Below the pieces are notes generated by a model, which made no database searches, had not been told where the DNA came from, and saw only the letters and a list, made by a program, of their open reading frames with translations. The position numbers were made by a program, and so were the translations under genes. From the NCBI RefSeq assembly GCF_003946335.1, contig NZ_RHNX01000003.1:81061-145060 (forward strand): a stretch of 64,000 bases of DNA. The letters run 5' to 3'. Origin of the DNA: Levilactobacillus fujinensis (GTDB taxonomy: Bacteria; Bacillota; Bacilli; Lactobacillales; Lactobacillaceae). Shown here piece after piece: positions 1-8,659 of the stretch (its first letter is position 1; each line of letters opens with the position of its first letter).

Positions 1-925
1 GAACAATGCCGACAATTAAACCGAATAACCAGTGGCCAAGCAGCCAGAAGATCACAAACGCAATCCCAGAAAAGGCCATGCCCAGTCCAACCGTTAACCG
101 CGGTGAGCGCTGGTCGACCAGGTTCCCGATCATTGGCGCCGCCAAGACGCCGGCGATGCCTAATAGACCAAGCAGGCCAGCAACGTTACTACCCAAATGG
201 TATTGCGCCGCCAGGTAAAATGCTAACGTGGACCAGAGAACGTTGGACATGCCAAACAGACAGAACCCGTTGATGGCCGATCCCCGAAGCTCGCGTTGCG
301 TCATGAACAATTTCGGCAACATCCCAATCACCTTTAAATAGTTCAGATCCTGATGCCCCCGTGCGTCGTGTGGCAAACGAAAATGGACGATGGCCAAGAA
401 GACCAGGTCGATGGCCGCCGCAATCAGGTAGATATCCTGCCACGGCATGACGCTCCCCAGCAAGCCACTGAACGACCGCGACAGCAAGATTCCAGTCAGC
501 AGACCGCTAAGCACGATGCCCAGCACCTTTCCCCGTTGCAGACTGGGGGCCAAGTACCCGGCGTAGGGAATGATGATCTGTGGTGCGACCGACGTGATGC
601 CGACCAGCGTGGTGGCGACCGCAAAAACACCGGCATTGGGCGACCAAAATGCGAGTAACATGGAAAGAATCGATAGGATCATCATGAACTGGATCAAATG
701 ATAGCGATCAAAAATGTCGCCCAGCGGCACAATCAAGAGCAGGCCAAACGCGTATCCCAACTGCGTTAACATGGCGAGCATCCCGACGACGGCCTTTGAT
801 AGGTTGAAGTCGGCTGCAATCAAGTTCTCGATGGGTTGAATAAAGTTCAAGTTAGCCACGATGACCCCGGTCACCACGGCCATTAAAAGAATTGTACGAC
901 GTGATAATGCTGCTTGTGTCTTCAC
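1..925 (-). CDS. MFS transporter, 3' end beyond the window
   Basis: A continuous open frame runs leftward from a GTG at 925 to the window edge, 308 codons without a stop. GAGGAGG lies just upstream of the GTG. The product has about nine hydrophobic segments and, after TM2, an MFS loop motif of the form G-D-x-x-D-R-Y (residues about 70-76). This is the layout of 12-TM drug or nucleoside exporters (YgaY/NepI-like). The C-terminal quarter is missing. It is divergent from the YhcH/YiaL operon, and a variant LacI-type palindrome at 1118-1131 lies in the shared upstream region, so it may belong to the same regulon. The substrate cannot be told from sequence. Confidence 0.85.
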   Translation of the reverse strand, partial: MKTQAALSRRTILLMAVVTGVIVANLNFIQPIENLIAADFNLSKAVVGMLAMLTQLGYAFGLLLIVPLGDIFDRYHLIQFMMILSILSMLLAFWSPNAGVFAVATTLVGITSVAPQIIIPYAGYLAPSLQRGKVLGIVLSGLLTGILLSRSFSGLLGSVMPWQDIYLIAAAIDLVFLAIVHFRLPHDARGHQDLNYLKVIGMLPKLFMTQRELRGSAINGFCLFGMSNVLWSTLAFYLAAQYHLGSNVAGLLGLLGIAGVLAAPMIGNLVDQRSPRLTVGLGMAFSGIAFVIFWLLGHWLFGLIVGIV

Positions 926-1117
926 TGAAATAACCTCCTCAAAATAGTGTAGCCTTTTTCGCTGGAATTGAAAACCAACGCCAAAATGATAGCGGTTACG
1001 CTCTAAGCTGAGCTTGAAGCGCATTCATAACAAGTTCCCAGTCCAGCAACCGTCTGCGCGTCTAAGCGCAATTCCGACCGGACGGCTCGCAGTTTTAGGG
1101 TTAATTGGTTAAAATAG

Positions 1118-1131
1118 GTTAACCGCCTAAC
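1118..1131. promoter_or_regulatory. Variant LacI-family operator (GTTAACCGCCTAAC)
   Basis: A 14-bp near-palindrome matching the GTTAANCGNTTAAC set in this locus with a changed right half. It lies between the leftward MFS gene and the rightward YhcH operon. Assigned by similarity to the better copies at 1333, 1428, 8599 and 10189. Confidence 0.45.
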
Positions 1132-1299
1132 CAACCCGTAAATCAACGATAATTGGACTTGTGAATTTCAAAAATAATAATTTATTTGATAAACGAAATT
1201 TATTTTAGAATGTAGGCTTGTCGCCCATTCCGGTCGATTTAACCGTCATTTTAACGCCTCATCGCTTGTGAAATTCCGGCAAAAGGGTTGCAAAAGAAA

Positions 1300-1314
1300 T
1301 TGGAATCGTTTACA
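1300..1314 (+). promoter_or_regulatory. cre site, CcpA catabolite control
   Basis: TTGGAATCGTTTACA matches the Gram-positive cre consensus WTGNAANCGNWNNCW at every fixed position. It lies 18 bp upstream of the first strong LacI-type operator of the YhcH/MFS operon. Carbon catabolite repression of that operon is the natural reading; CcpA itself is not in the window. Confidence 0.7.
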
Positions 1315-1332
1315 ATTACCCTTGTAAAGTTG

Positions 1333-1346
1333 GTTAAGCGATTAAC
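1333..1346. promoter_or_regulatory. LacI-family operator (GTTAAGCGATTAAC)
   Basis: A 14-bp palindrome with central CG, typical of LacI/GalR operators. It is one of two strong copies upstream of the gene at 1466, 95 bp (about nine helical turns) from the second, a spacing compatible with looping. Confidence 0.75.
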
Positions 1347-1427
1347 ACGTTTTAACAAGAACCACTTAATCATTCATAAATGCTTTCACAACAGCAATCA
1401 TAAAACCGTTTTTTATTTTCAAAGTTT

Positions 1428-1441
1428 GTTAATCGCTTAAC
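1428..1441. promoter_or_regulatory. LacI-family operator (GTTAATCGCTTAAC)
   Basis: Second strong operator copy, ending ten bases before the AAAGGAG ribosome binding site of the YhcH/YiaL gene. A bound repressor here would block transcription initiation or elongation into the operon. Confidence 0.75.
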
Positions 1442-1465
1442 TACAGTCGAAAAGGAGTGAACGCA

Positions 1466-1915
1466 TTGCTATTCGTAAATTTAGATTCATTTGACGCTCA
1501 GGACTACGAACGGATTCAAGAAGCCGTATCCTTCCTCAAAAGCACTGATTTAACGGCAACTCCCCTAGGTCGGAGCCATCAAGATGGTGAACGCTTCTAC
1601 GTCCAAACGTTAGAATACGATACTGAACCGATCGAAGACTTCGAGTTTGAAATCCATAACAAGCGTCTGGACCTCCACTACATCGTGGAAGGCGAAGAAC
1701 GTATCGACGTTGCCCCCGACACGAACTACGTTGGCATCAGCGATTACAACGATGAACGCGACATTCAATACGTCCAGCGGCCAACGGCTTTCAATCAGAT
1801 TCACCTGCACAAGGGAGATTTCGTTTTGATTGGTATGCACGAACCACACCGGACTAACGGTCTCATCGACCAACCGACTCACGTTAGAAAAATCGTTTTG
1901 AAATTAGGTAAATAA
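1466..1915 (+). CDS. YhcH/YjgK/YiaL family protein (first copy), likely sugar anomerase
   Basis: About 149 residues, the usual size of the YhcH/YjgK/YiaL (DUF386) cupin-like family. Visible family features are E-x-H-N/D-x-x-x-D-L/I-H-Y (residues about 60-70), a G-E-E motif after it, and a C-terminal H-x-P-H segment, consistent with a metal site in a beta-barrel. E. coli YhcH (NanQ) is reported to be a sialic acid anomerase and YiaL sits in the yia L-xylulose operon. A GTG at 1457 overlaps the AAAGGAG at 1451-1457, so the TTG at 1466, nine bases after AGGAG, is the better start. First gene of a three-gene operon with an MFS transporter and a second YhcH-like gene. Exact sugar unknown. Confidence 0.85.
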   Translation: MLFVNLDSFDAQDYERIQEAVSFLKSTDLTATPLGRSHQDGERFYVQTLEYDTEPIEDFEFEIHNKRLDLHYIVEGEERIDVAPDTNYVGISDYNDERDIQYVQRPTAFNQIHLHKGDFVLIGMHEPHRTNGLIDQPTHVRKIVLKLGK

Positions 1916-1927
1916 GGAGCTTTCATC

Positions 1928-3175
1928 ATGGATAATGCTGCGACACATGGAAAATGGACCGGTCGCCAGATTATGGTCCTCGCCGGCATCTGGCTGGCGT
2001 TCTTAATTAGTTTCATCACTCGGCTGTCATGGGCAACCATCATGCCTTCAGCCATCGATTCCTTACATTTCACCGTGCAACAAGGGAACTCATACTTAAC
2101 TGCCTTCTACATTGGGTACGCCATCACGGTGCTGCCTGGTGGGATGCTCGCCGACAAGTTCGGTTACAAGAAGTTATTGCTTGCCGCCGTTACCGGTAAC
2201 TTGATCGTCATGATTGCCATGGTCTTCATGCACGGTTACTGGGATGGGTTAGCCCTACGGTTCATCTTAGGGCTGGTCAGTGGTCCTGACTTATCTGCTT
2301 GTTTAGGGATTATCACCGAATGGTTCGATGGTAAGAAACGGGCGACTGCTACTGGGATCTTCAACACGTGTACCTCATTTGGGTTGACTGTGATCAACCT
2401 GTACGCCCCAACTGTCATGGTTCGTTACGGCTGGCGTGCTGCCTTAGGGGTAACCGCATTCTTCCCACTGGCTGCTTTGATTTTCTCTTACTTCGCTCTC
2501 AAGGGTAATCCGCCGTTTCCACAACAGTTTGGTATTAAGGAAGCTAACGGGAAGGTTGAACAAGAATCATCTATGGCCCGTTTACGCAAAGCCATCAACA
2601 ACCGTTCCGTTTGGATGTTAGCCATTACCGGTTTATTCGCTACCGGTGCTAAATGGGGCGTTACCAACTGGGCCAACCTCTTCATCGTTAAGAGTTTGAA
2701 GTTCAGTCTGGTCACCGCCGGAACCGCCATGTCCATCTTCGGGATCACATCCGTTATCTCCATGATCGTTGCGGGTTGGATCTCCGACCATTCTAAATTA
2801 TCTCGTCACATCTGGGCCGCTATCTTCATGGCCATCTTCACGCCAACCATCGTTGGATTCGCGTTGACCCCACAAGGTAACCTCGCCATGCTTTACTTCT
2901 GGACAGGTGCCATGGGGGTTGGGGCCTTCATGTTCAGTACCATCACCAACAACTTGTCCGTTGAAGTCGCACCAGCCGACCAACGGGGGACCGTTTCCGG
3001 ATTCATCAACGTCTTTAACCAAGTTGGGTCCTTCTTGGCCCCCGTCCTACTGGGCCAGTTGTTAGCTTCAACCGGTAGCTATGTCACCTCATACCTAACT
3101 ATCGCTGCCTTCCCGATTATCGCTGTGGTCGCCTTACTCTTTGTACGTGAGTCCGACGCAGATAAAAATAACTAA
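1928..3175 (+). CDS. MFS transporter, sugar or sugar-acid uptake candidate
   Basis: 415 residues with 12 predicted membrane segments. The cytoplasmic loop after TM2 carries G-x-L-A-D-K-F-G-Y-K-K (about residue 73-83), the MFS motif. A second equivalent, W-I-S-D-H-S-K, follows TM8. AAGGAGC lies 8 bases before the ATG. The overall pattern is like the anion:cation symporter group that carries hexuronates and phthalates, but this is judged by feel, not a search. It lies between two YhcH/YiaL genes in an operon with LacI-type and cre control, so uptake of the sugar used by the divergent xylulose kinase operon is the likely role. Confidence 0.88.
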   Translation: MDNAATHGKWTGRQIMVLAGIWLAFLISFITRLSWATIMPSAIDSLHFTVQQGNSYLTAFYIGYAITVLPGGMLADKFGYKKLLLAAVTGNLIVMIAMVFMHGYWDGLALRFILGLVSGPDLSACLGIITEWFDGKKRATATGIFNTCTSFGLTVINLYAPTVMVRYGWRAALGVTAFFPLAALIFSYFALKGNPPFPQQFGIKEANGKVEQESSMARLRKAINNRSVWMLAITGLFATGAKWGVTNWANLFIVKSLKFSLVTAGTAMSIFGITSVISMIVAGWISDHSKLSRHIWAAIFMAIFTPTIVGFALTPQGNLAMLYFWTGAMGVGAFMFSTITNNLSVEVAPADQRGTVSGFINVFNQVGSFLAPVLLGQLLASTGSYVTSYLTIAAFPIIAVVALLFVRESDADKNN

Positions 3176-3198
3176 CTATACTAAAGGAGAAATCACTC

Positions 3199-3666
3199 AT
3201 GGAATTTGGACTAAGCAAGAGTCACCAACGTAACGAAAAGATCGAAAAACGGATTCAGACCGCTTTGGACTGGTTAGACGCCCGTTCAACTGAAGAATTA
3301 TTAGCAGAACCCATTGGCAACAAGGTTATCGCTGACGGCGTTGAACTTCGTTTCCAAGAATACGACACCCGCGACTACGCTGAAATGACTTACGAAACCC
3401 ACCGCGACCACATCGACATTCATTACATGATCACCGGTGCTGAATGGGTTCGTTGGGCCGACGAAGGCACTGCCGAAGCCGTTAGTCCTTACGATCCAGA
3501 GGAAGAAATCCAACGCTTTGGTCACCCTGCTTTCCATAGCAAGGCTCTCCTGACTGACCGTCACTACGCCATCTTCGACCCATCCGACTTACATGCCGCT
3601 CATGGGATGGTTGATGGCAAGGTTGGTCACAACCACAAGCTTTGCGTTAAGATCGCCATCAACTAG
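3199..3666 (+). CDS. YhcH/YjgK/YiaL family protein (second copy)
   Basis: 155 residues, AAAGGAGA upstream. Same family as the gene at 1466, with H-x-D-H-I-D-I-H-Y-M (about residues 70-79), a G-A-E-W position where the first copy has G-E-E, and F-D-P-S-D-L-H-A-A-H near the C-terminus. The two copies are clearly diverged, so they may act on different sugars or different anomers. Last gene of the operon; a terminator follows at 3711. Confidence 0.85.
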   Translation: MEFGLSKSHQRNEKIEKRIQTALDWLDARSTEELLAEPIGNKVIADGVELRFQEYDTRDYAEMTYETHRDHIDIHYMITGAEWVRWADEGTAEAVSPYDPEEEIQRFGHPAFHSKALLTDRHYAIFDPSDLHAAHGMVDGKVGHNHKLCVKIAIN

Positions 3667-3710
3667 GTTTTACTAGTGCTCCCCCCTTGCATCGGGCACA
3701 CCATTTGAAA

Positions 3711-3753
3711 AAGACATCAATGACCTGAACTTGGTCGTTGATGTCTTTTTTTG
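3711..3753 (+). terminator. Intrinsic terminator of the YhcH/MFS operon
   Basis: A 14-bp stem, AGACATCAATGACC paired with GGTCGTTGATGTCT (one G-T pair), with a 7-base loop and a T7 run. It closes the rightward operon. Confidence 0.9.
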
Positions 3754-3779
3754 TTCAGCGAGTTAAAGGTCAAAGAGCC

Positions 3780-4160
3780 ATTTTACGTAAAATTCCCGCC
3801 TGCGGCTACCAAGAATTCTACCTGCTGTGGGGACGCTCCGGACTGAGAAATGGTCCTCCGAATCGGCCGGTTACATCCCTGGCCTCCTATTGCTCCTGAT
3901 GAGACGTTACGTTCGTTAAACCCTAGAACCGTTCTGGTTGTGTTTTTTAGCTGGCCTTGCTGGCGGTCGTCATCACGCTTAATCTGATTCTATACGTCTT
4001 CAATAACTGTGACAGACAACGCCTATCTATCCTCAACTGGCCACTCACGGCGTTCAGTCATGGCATGAGTAAGAACATACCACACGCATTCATGTATAAC
4101 CTATGCGCTTCTCGGGCGTGCCCAGTCAGCCAGCGAAATCCTCGGCAACCGAGTGCGACC
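3780..4160. repeat. Degenerate copies of dispersed repeat A
   Basis: The stretch between the terminator and the leftward araD-type gene has no supportable gene. Bases 3804-3832 are an inverse copy of the core seen elsewhere as CCCCACAGCCAGCGGAATTC followed by CTGGTAGCC; bases about 4125-4155 hold a weaker copy in direct orientation (CAGCCAGCGAAATCCTCGGC). Both are decayed. Confidence 0.5.
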
Positions 4161-4231
4161 ATTCTTATACAAGATAGCAAAAAAGGACCAGCCCATCACT
4201 AGGTTGATCCCTTAGAAAATCATTTTAAAGC

Positions 4232-4963
4232 TTATTCGCGAGCCGCATGGTCCTTTGACTTCGCGTTGTTCTGGCCATAGTAGGCGTTGGCGCCATGCTT
4301 GCGGAGGTAATGCTTGTCCAGCAAGTACTGTGGTAATTCACGGTTGGCCCGGGTCAATTGTGCCGTGTGGTAGTCTTCTTCAGCGACGACTTCTAGCACC
4401 TTGGCGTTGTATACGGCCTTGTCAGGTGTTGGGCCCCAAGCAAAGGGACCGTGTTGGCTGACCAAGGCTGCAGGAACGGCCTCGTAGTCGATACCGCGTT
4501 CGTTAAACGTCTTCACGATAGTCTTCCCCGTGTTGCCTTCGTAATCTTCTTCGATTTCCTCTTTGGTCAAAGCATCTGCGGCAGGCACATCCCCATAGAA
4601 AGTGTCGGCGTGCGTAGTGTTCATAGCTGGAATATCCATTTTAGCTGCGGCGAATGACACGGCCCAAGGTGAGTGCGTGTGCACGATACCGCCGATGTTT
4701 GGAAAATGGTTGTACAGGTACGTGTGGGTTGGCGTGTCGCTTGACGGGTTCATGTCCCCTTCAACGACCTTGCCATCCTTTAGGCTCACAACGACCATGT
4801 CTTCTGGCTTCAAGTCGTTGTAATCGACACCAGAAGGTTTGATGACGTAAAGACCTTTTTCACGGTCAACACCGGAGACGTTGCCCCAAGTGAATGCGAC
4901 TAGACCGAGTTGTGGTAAACGCATGTTGGCGTCATAGACTTCTTGTTTGAGTTGTTCAAGCAT
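4232..4963 (-). CDS. araD: L-ribulose-5-phosphate 4-epimerase (AraD/UlaF/SgbE type)
   Basis: Converts L-ribulose-5-P to D-xylulose-5-P, feeding the phosphoketolase or pentose phosphate path. The class II aldolase fold is shown by G-N-V-S-G (about residue 27-31), S-S-D-T-P-T-H, the zinc site V-H-T-H-S-P, T-H-A-D-T-F-Y-G-D and a late Q-H-G-P-F-A-W-G. An upstream ATG at 5038 would add 25 residues without homology; the ATG at 4963 has AAGGAGC and gives 243 residues, the family length. Last gene of the leftward operon, 177 bases after the 3-epimerase gene. The arabinose, ascorbate and L-xylulose versions cannot be separated by sequence; the neighbours favour the last. Confidence 0.93.
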   Translation of the reverse strand: MLEQLKQEVYDANMRLPQLGLVAFTWGNVSGVDREKGLYVIKPSGVDYNDLKPEDMVVVSLKDGKVVEGDMNPSSDTPTHTYLYNHFPNIGGIVHTHSPWAVSFAAAKMDIPAMNTTHADTFYGDVPAADALTKEEIEEDYEGNTGKTIVKTFNERGIDYEAVPAALVSQHGPFAWGPTPDKAVYNAKVLEVVAEEDYHTAQLTRANRELPQYLLDKHYLRKHGANAYYGQNNAKSKDHAARE

Positions 4964-5140
4964 AGTTTGTTCGCTCCTTATTTTCTGTGTATTGCCGGCG
5001 GTCGCTAGGACCTGCGGCGATAATCGTATTTTAATCAAACTGTGGTTCGATATGAAGTTATTTAATCATTTTTAACTATGGCTAAATTTCCGTGAGTATG
5101 ATTGACAGCATGTCTGCCACCCACTCAAACTACTGCGAAA

Positions 5141-6019
5141 CTAGTCAGCGATGGCTTCTTGTTCAATCCCGACTTTGGCGAAGAGGTCGTCGAAGAACTG
5201 TTTCGCCTTCTTGATCTCACCAACGGGGTCGGCCGTCGTGCCCGTCCACATTTCAACGGTGTAGCTCCCAGAATAGTCCAGGCGAGCCAACATTCGCAAA
5301 CAGCCCTCGAAGTCCACGCAGCCTTCGCCAAATGGCACTTCTTTGAACTTACCCTTGAACGTTGGGGTCACGGCTAACGTATCCTTCAAATGGATAGCCG
5401 CAACGTCTTCCAAGTTATTCTCCAGGTCTTCTGCGACGTTGTTTTCTGGCCAAGCGCTGATGTTTCCCAGGTCAGGGTAGCCCTGTAAGAAGGGACTCTT
5501 GATCATAGTCTTGTAGTGCGCGATCTTCGTCAGAGAGTTGATAAATGGGTCATCCATGGTTTCAATGGACAACGTCACCAGCTTCTTGGCGGCCATGGCA
5601 ACACACTTACGCAAATTTTCCACAAAGTATTCGCGGCTTTCGACCGTCTTCTTTTCGTAGTAAACGTCGTAACCGGCCAACTGGATATTCTTGATGCCCA
5701 GGTCAACGGCAAGGTCGATGGCCTTTTGCATGATGTCCAGTGACTTGGCGCGGATTGCGGGGTCAGCGGAACCAAGGGGAAACCGCCGATGACCGGACAA
5801 CATCATGGTGTTGATGCGACTCTTGGTTTCCCACATAGCATTTCTGAAGTCGGCACGTTGCTCACGCGTCCAGTCCAAGCGGGCTAACCGTTCGTCACTT
5901 TCATCGATAGAGAATTCCAAAAAGTTAAAGCCTAATTCATGAACTAAGTTAAACTTCTCTTTCCAAGTTAGATCTTGGGGTAATGCTTTTTCGTAAATGC
6001 CTAATGCGTTAACTGTCAC
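5141..6019 (-). CDS. ulaE: L-ribulose-5-phosphate 3-epimerase (UlaE/SgbU/YiaR type)
   Basis: About 292 residues with the AP-endonuclease-2 TIM-barrel pattern. Acidic and histidine metal ligands are visible in L-S-I-E-T-M-D, A-I-H-L-K-D-T and Y-T-V-E-M-W. It interconverts L-xylulose-5-P and L-ribulose-5-P. The start chosen is the GTG at 6019, which overlaps the kinase stop as GTGA and has AAGGAGC seven bases upstream; the longer frame to 6058 reads into the kinase gene. The E. coli family members are also near 284-286 residues. Together with its neighbours it completes the conversion of L-xylulose-5-P to D-xylulose-5-P. Confidence 0.93.
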   Translation of the reverse strand: MTVNALGIYEKALPQDLTWKEKFNLVHELGFNFLEFSIDESDERLARLDWTREQRADFRNAMWETKSRINTMMLSGHRRFPLGSADPAIRAKSLDIMQKAIDLAVDLGIKNIQLAGYDVYYEKKTVESREYFVENLRKCVAMAAKKLVTLSIETMDDPFINSLTKIAHYKTMIKSPFLQGYPDLGNISAWPENNVAEDLENNLEDVAAIHLKDTLAVTPTFKGKFKEVPFGEGCVDFEGCLRMLARLDYSGSYTVEMWTGTTADPVGEIKKAKQFFDDLFAKVGIEQEAIAD

Positions 6020-7548
6020 TGTTCTGCTCCTTCTTGAAATGCCTTGAGATTGCTCCAACTACCGTCTAACGCCGTCAATAAGGACACGTAAGCGGCATAC
6101 TTTTTATCATAAATTTTAACTTGGTCAGTGCGTGGTTCGAAGCGTGCCTTAACGTGGGACATCTTCCCCGCAGCTTCTTCTAGACTCGCATACTGACCAC
6201 TGCCAACAGCCGAGGTGATCGCCCCACCCAAGCCACCGAGTTCGTTGGATTCGACCAACTCGATCGGCAGGTTCAGGATATCCGCAAACATTTGGACCCA
6301 GCTAGGGGAATTCGTGCCCCCACCGGACATCCGGACGACTTGTGGCGCATGACCCAGTACTTTCAACAGTGACTGCACGTGATAACGGTGGGCAAAGGCA
6401 ATCCCCTCGTAGACCGCGCGGACCATTTCGGACTTCGTGGTGTTACTACGCAGACCGATAAAGGACCCGGTTGCTTCGGGATCGGTATTACTCCCATAAA
6501 GGAACGGGAAGTAGATCAATTTGGCAAAATTCGCGTCCGTGTTCTGGAGAAACACTTCAAGGTCGTCATAGATCGACTTGCCCTGAGCCTCAGCGTCTCG
6601 GGTCTCGGCGGTCATTAACATCTTGATAATGATGGCCAGATTGCCGGCGGAGGTAGGACTCGATGCTTCGATCAGCTTCTTACCGGTCGGGAAAATCGAG
6701 TTCATCAAACCACTGTCTTCTGGCGCCATCGTCTCGTTGGGGAAGATGTTCATGTTCCACGTTCCGGCAATCAGACTGAATTTATCGTTGTCCAACACGC
6801 CGGTCGCAATGGCACAGGCATCAATGTCGAACATCCCGCCAAAGACGGGGGTACCGGCCTTGATGCCAGTCATCTTTTCCGCTGCCGGTGAGACGACCCC
6901 GCACTGATCCGTGGCGTGCACGAGTTGGGGCATCTTAGCAAACATTTCTGGAATACCAAAGAAGTCGAAGAGCCGTTGGTCGTAGGTCTCGGTGTCTAAA
7001 TTGACAAAGTTATTACCGGACGCGTCGCCAATTTCTTGGTAAACGTCGCCCGTGATCAGAAACCGGATGAAGTCCTTGTTGGACAACACCGCGCCAATCT
7101 TGGCATAGTTTTCTGGTTCGTGCTCCTTAAGCCACCGTAAGATAACCGGCGCTTGGCTCGACATCACGTGTTGGTGACTGATGGCAAAAATATCGCTAAC
7201 GCTACTTTCAAAGGTCGTCGCGAGTTTTTCGGCACGGCTGTCGGCCGATAAGATGCCATCCATGAAGATCTGCTGGTCGTGGTCGAGGACGTAAAGCCCC
7301 TTCCCGTGGCCGACCGTCGAAATTCCGCTAATTTGGTCACCCGTTAAGTGGGCCTTGGTCAACGCGTCGTGCGCCGCCGCTCCCAGTGCCGTCCACAGCT
7401 CGTCGAGGTTCGTTTCGTGGAATCCCGCCTTGCGTTCACGGTTTTTCGTGGGAAATGCGGAGACCGCGAGTTGGTCCCCTTGGTCGTTAAAGATGGCCAC
7501 TTTGGTATTGGTGCCGCCGTTATCGATCGTTAAAAAGTAGCTTGCCAT
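6016..7548 (-). CDS. lyxK: L-xylulose kinase (FGGY family, LyxK/YiaP-like)
   Basis: 510 residues. The N-terminal phosphate-binding motif is D-N-G-G-T-N-T-K. G-H-G-K-G-L-Y, L-R-W-L-K-E-H-E-P-E and E-A-S-S-P-T-S-A-G-N-L closely follow E. coli LyxK. The catalytic aspartate region is G-G-M-F-D-I-D-A, and the ATP-site motif is G-G-G-T-N-S-P-S-W-V-Q-M. A GTG at 7560 overlaps the ribosome binding site AAGGAGTG, so the ATG at 7548 is preferred. It probably phosphorylates L-xylulose or a close 2-ketose. It is translationally coupled to the 3-epimerase. No 3-keto-L-gulonate-6-P decarboxylase (UlaD/SgbH) is present here, unlike ascorbate or diketogulonate operons. Confidence 0.9.
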   Translation of the reverse strand: MASYFLTIDNGGTNTKVAIFNDQGDQLAVSAFPTKNRERKAGFHETNLDELWTALGAAAHDALTKAHLTGDQISGISTVGHGKGLYVLDHDQQIFMDGILSADSRAEKLATTFESSVSDIFAISHQHVMSSQAPVILRWLKEHEPENYAKIGAVLSNKDFIRFLITGDVYQEIGDASGNNFVNLDTETYDQRLFDFFGIPEMFAKMPQLVHATDQCGVVSPAAEKMTGIKAGTPVFGGMFDIDACAIATGVLDNDKFSLIAGTWNMNIFPNETMAPEDSGLMNSIFPTGKKLIEASSPTSAGNLAIIIKMLMTAETRDAEAQGKSIYDDLEVFLQNTDANFAKLIYFPFLYGSNTDPEATGSFIGLRSNTTKSEMVRAVYEGIAFAHRYHVQSLLKVLGHAPQVVRMSGGGTNSPSWVQMFADILNLPIELVESNELGGLGGAITSAVGSGQYASLEEAAGKMSHVKARFEPRTDQVKIYDKKYAAYVSLLTALDGSWSNLKAFQEGAEQ

Positions 7549-7563
7549 ATTCAGCCACACTCC

Positions 7564-8565
7564 TTATAAACTAATTGCGTAGACTGCGACCTGGTTAGCT
7601 TCACGGTTAGCAGACAACAGGTAGGTTTGACCATCCTTGTTGTAGACCGTGACGTTACTTGGTCCCATTTTTTCATCGATCAATTGGGCGTCTAACTTGT
7701 CGCTCGTGATCAATTCAAGGTTTTGCTTACCAGCACGCCAGCCGAAGATGAAGTAATCGCGATCGCCTAACTTACCACCCCAGATAGCGTGACCAAATGG
7801 CGTATCCGCTTCACTACGGGAAATCGTGTTGAAGTTATGGTCCGAAACCCGGAGATAAGGACCGTGGAACCCTTCGATGGTCAGGTATTCTTGTTCGCCG
7901 TCCTGGTTGATGTCGGCACTGAAGATGTCGGACGTTTCAACGTCGGATAATTGCGTTAACTGCCAATCTTTTTCGGCGGTTGGTGGCACGAGCTCGAAGA
8001 TTCCTTGCACACCGGTGATCAATGAATAGCCGTCCATGCGCTTGTAGCCGTGGTTCTTGGTCAAACGGAAATCAAGGGCGTGTAAGTCATCGACCGTTTC
8101 GTTAGCATCGTTGTAGTCGCCGACCCAGATCTTACCAGGATCAGTCCAGTCATCAACGTCCTTCTTGGAGTTGGCAATGGAGCAACCCACGTACCAGTAG
8201 CCAGAACCGTCATACTTAGGGAGGATATCAAACCGGTGAACGTAAGGGAAATCGCCCACGATGGTTTGGTCCCAGTCGGTCCCGTTAAAGGTTTCCTTAA
8301 CGATCCGGCAGGCAGCAGAGTTAAAACCAGGGTAGAATCGTTGCGTGGCTAAAAAGTTCAACGTACCAGGAATTTGGACCATGGTCATAGTTCCCCCAAC
8401 GTCGGGCCAAACGGTCGTCCGGGCAAAATTATCGTTCAAATCATAGGCGTAGCAAGGCTTCTTTTCTTCGGAAGCCACAACGATATAGTCTTTATCGTCG
8501 TGTTGTAACCGCATGATTGCATAACAGTGATCTAAGTCATCTTTAAAAATCTTATCGAATTTCAC
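7564..8565 (-). CDS. Uncharacterised beta-propeller-like protein (VCBS/FG-GAP type)
   Basis: 333 residues, GTG start with GGAGG seven bases upstream; first gene of the leftward operon, 15 bases before lyxK. No signal peptide, so cytoplasmic. Several segments alternate short hydrophobic strands with acidic loops, and D-I-N-Q-D-G-E-Q-E-Y-L-T (about residues 216-227) has the D-x-N-x-D-G pattern of calcium-binding VCBS/FG-GAP blades; D-I-L-P-K-Y-D-G-S-G-Y-W-Y and G-K-L-G-D-R-D-Y-F-I-F look like other blades. I do not recognise a characterised homologue. Position ahead of the kinase under the same LacI-type operator argues for a step on the sugar itself, such as lactone hydrolysis, isomerisation or dehydration, but this is only inferred. 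Confidence 0.8.
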   Translation of the reverse strand: MKFDKIFKDDLDHCYAIMRLQHDDKDYIVVASEEKKPCYAYDLNDNFARTTVWPDVGGTMTMVQIPGTLNFLATQRFYPGFNSAACRIVKETFNGTDWDQTIVGDFPYVHRFDILPKYDGSGYWYVGCSIANSKKDVDDWTDPGKIWVGDYNDANETVDDLHALDFRLTKNHGYKRMDGYSLITGVQGIFELVPPTAEKDWQLTQLSDVETSDIFSADINQDGEQEYLTIEGFHGPYLRVSDHNFNTISRSEADTPFGHAIWGGKLGDRDYFIFGWRAGKQNLELITSDKLDAQLIDEKMGPSNVTVYNKDGQTYLLSANREANQVAVYAISL

Positions 8566-8598
8566 AGTTGTTCCTCCATTTTGTGTTTTCTCTTTGTA

Positions 8599-8612
8599 GT
8601 TAACCGGTTAAC
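8599..8612. promoter_or_regulatory. LacI-family operator (GTTAACCGGTTAAC)
   Basis: A perfect 14-bp palindrome between the promoter at 8627-8655 and the first gene of the leftward operon, about where transcription starts. It is a repressor roadblock position and belongs to the GTTAANCGNTTAAC set. Confidence 0.8.
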
Positions 8613-8626
8613 AATAGTCGAGTATT

Positions 8627-8655
8627 ATCTTACGGTTTCTGATTTTAAATGTCAA
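8627..8655 (-). promoter_or_regulatory. Sigma-A promoter of the propeller-lyxK-ulaE-araD operon
   Basis: On the minus strand TTGACA (8655-8650) and TAAGAT (8632-8627) are separated by 17 bp. The operator at 8599-8612 follows directly downstream. Confidence 0.75.
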
Positions 8656-8659
8656 TTAC

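Noticed and set aside
3957..4202. 81-codon frame in the gap before the araD-type gene
   Set aside because: No ribosome binding site and it overlaps decayed repeat sequence.
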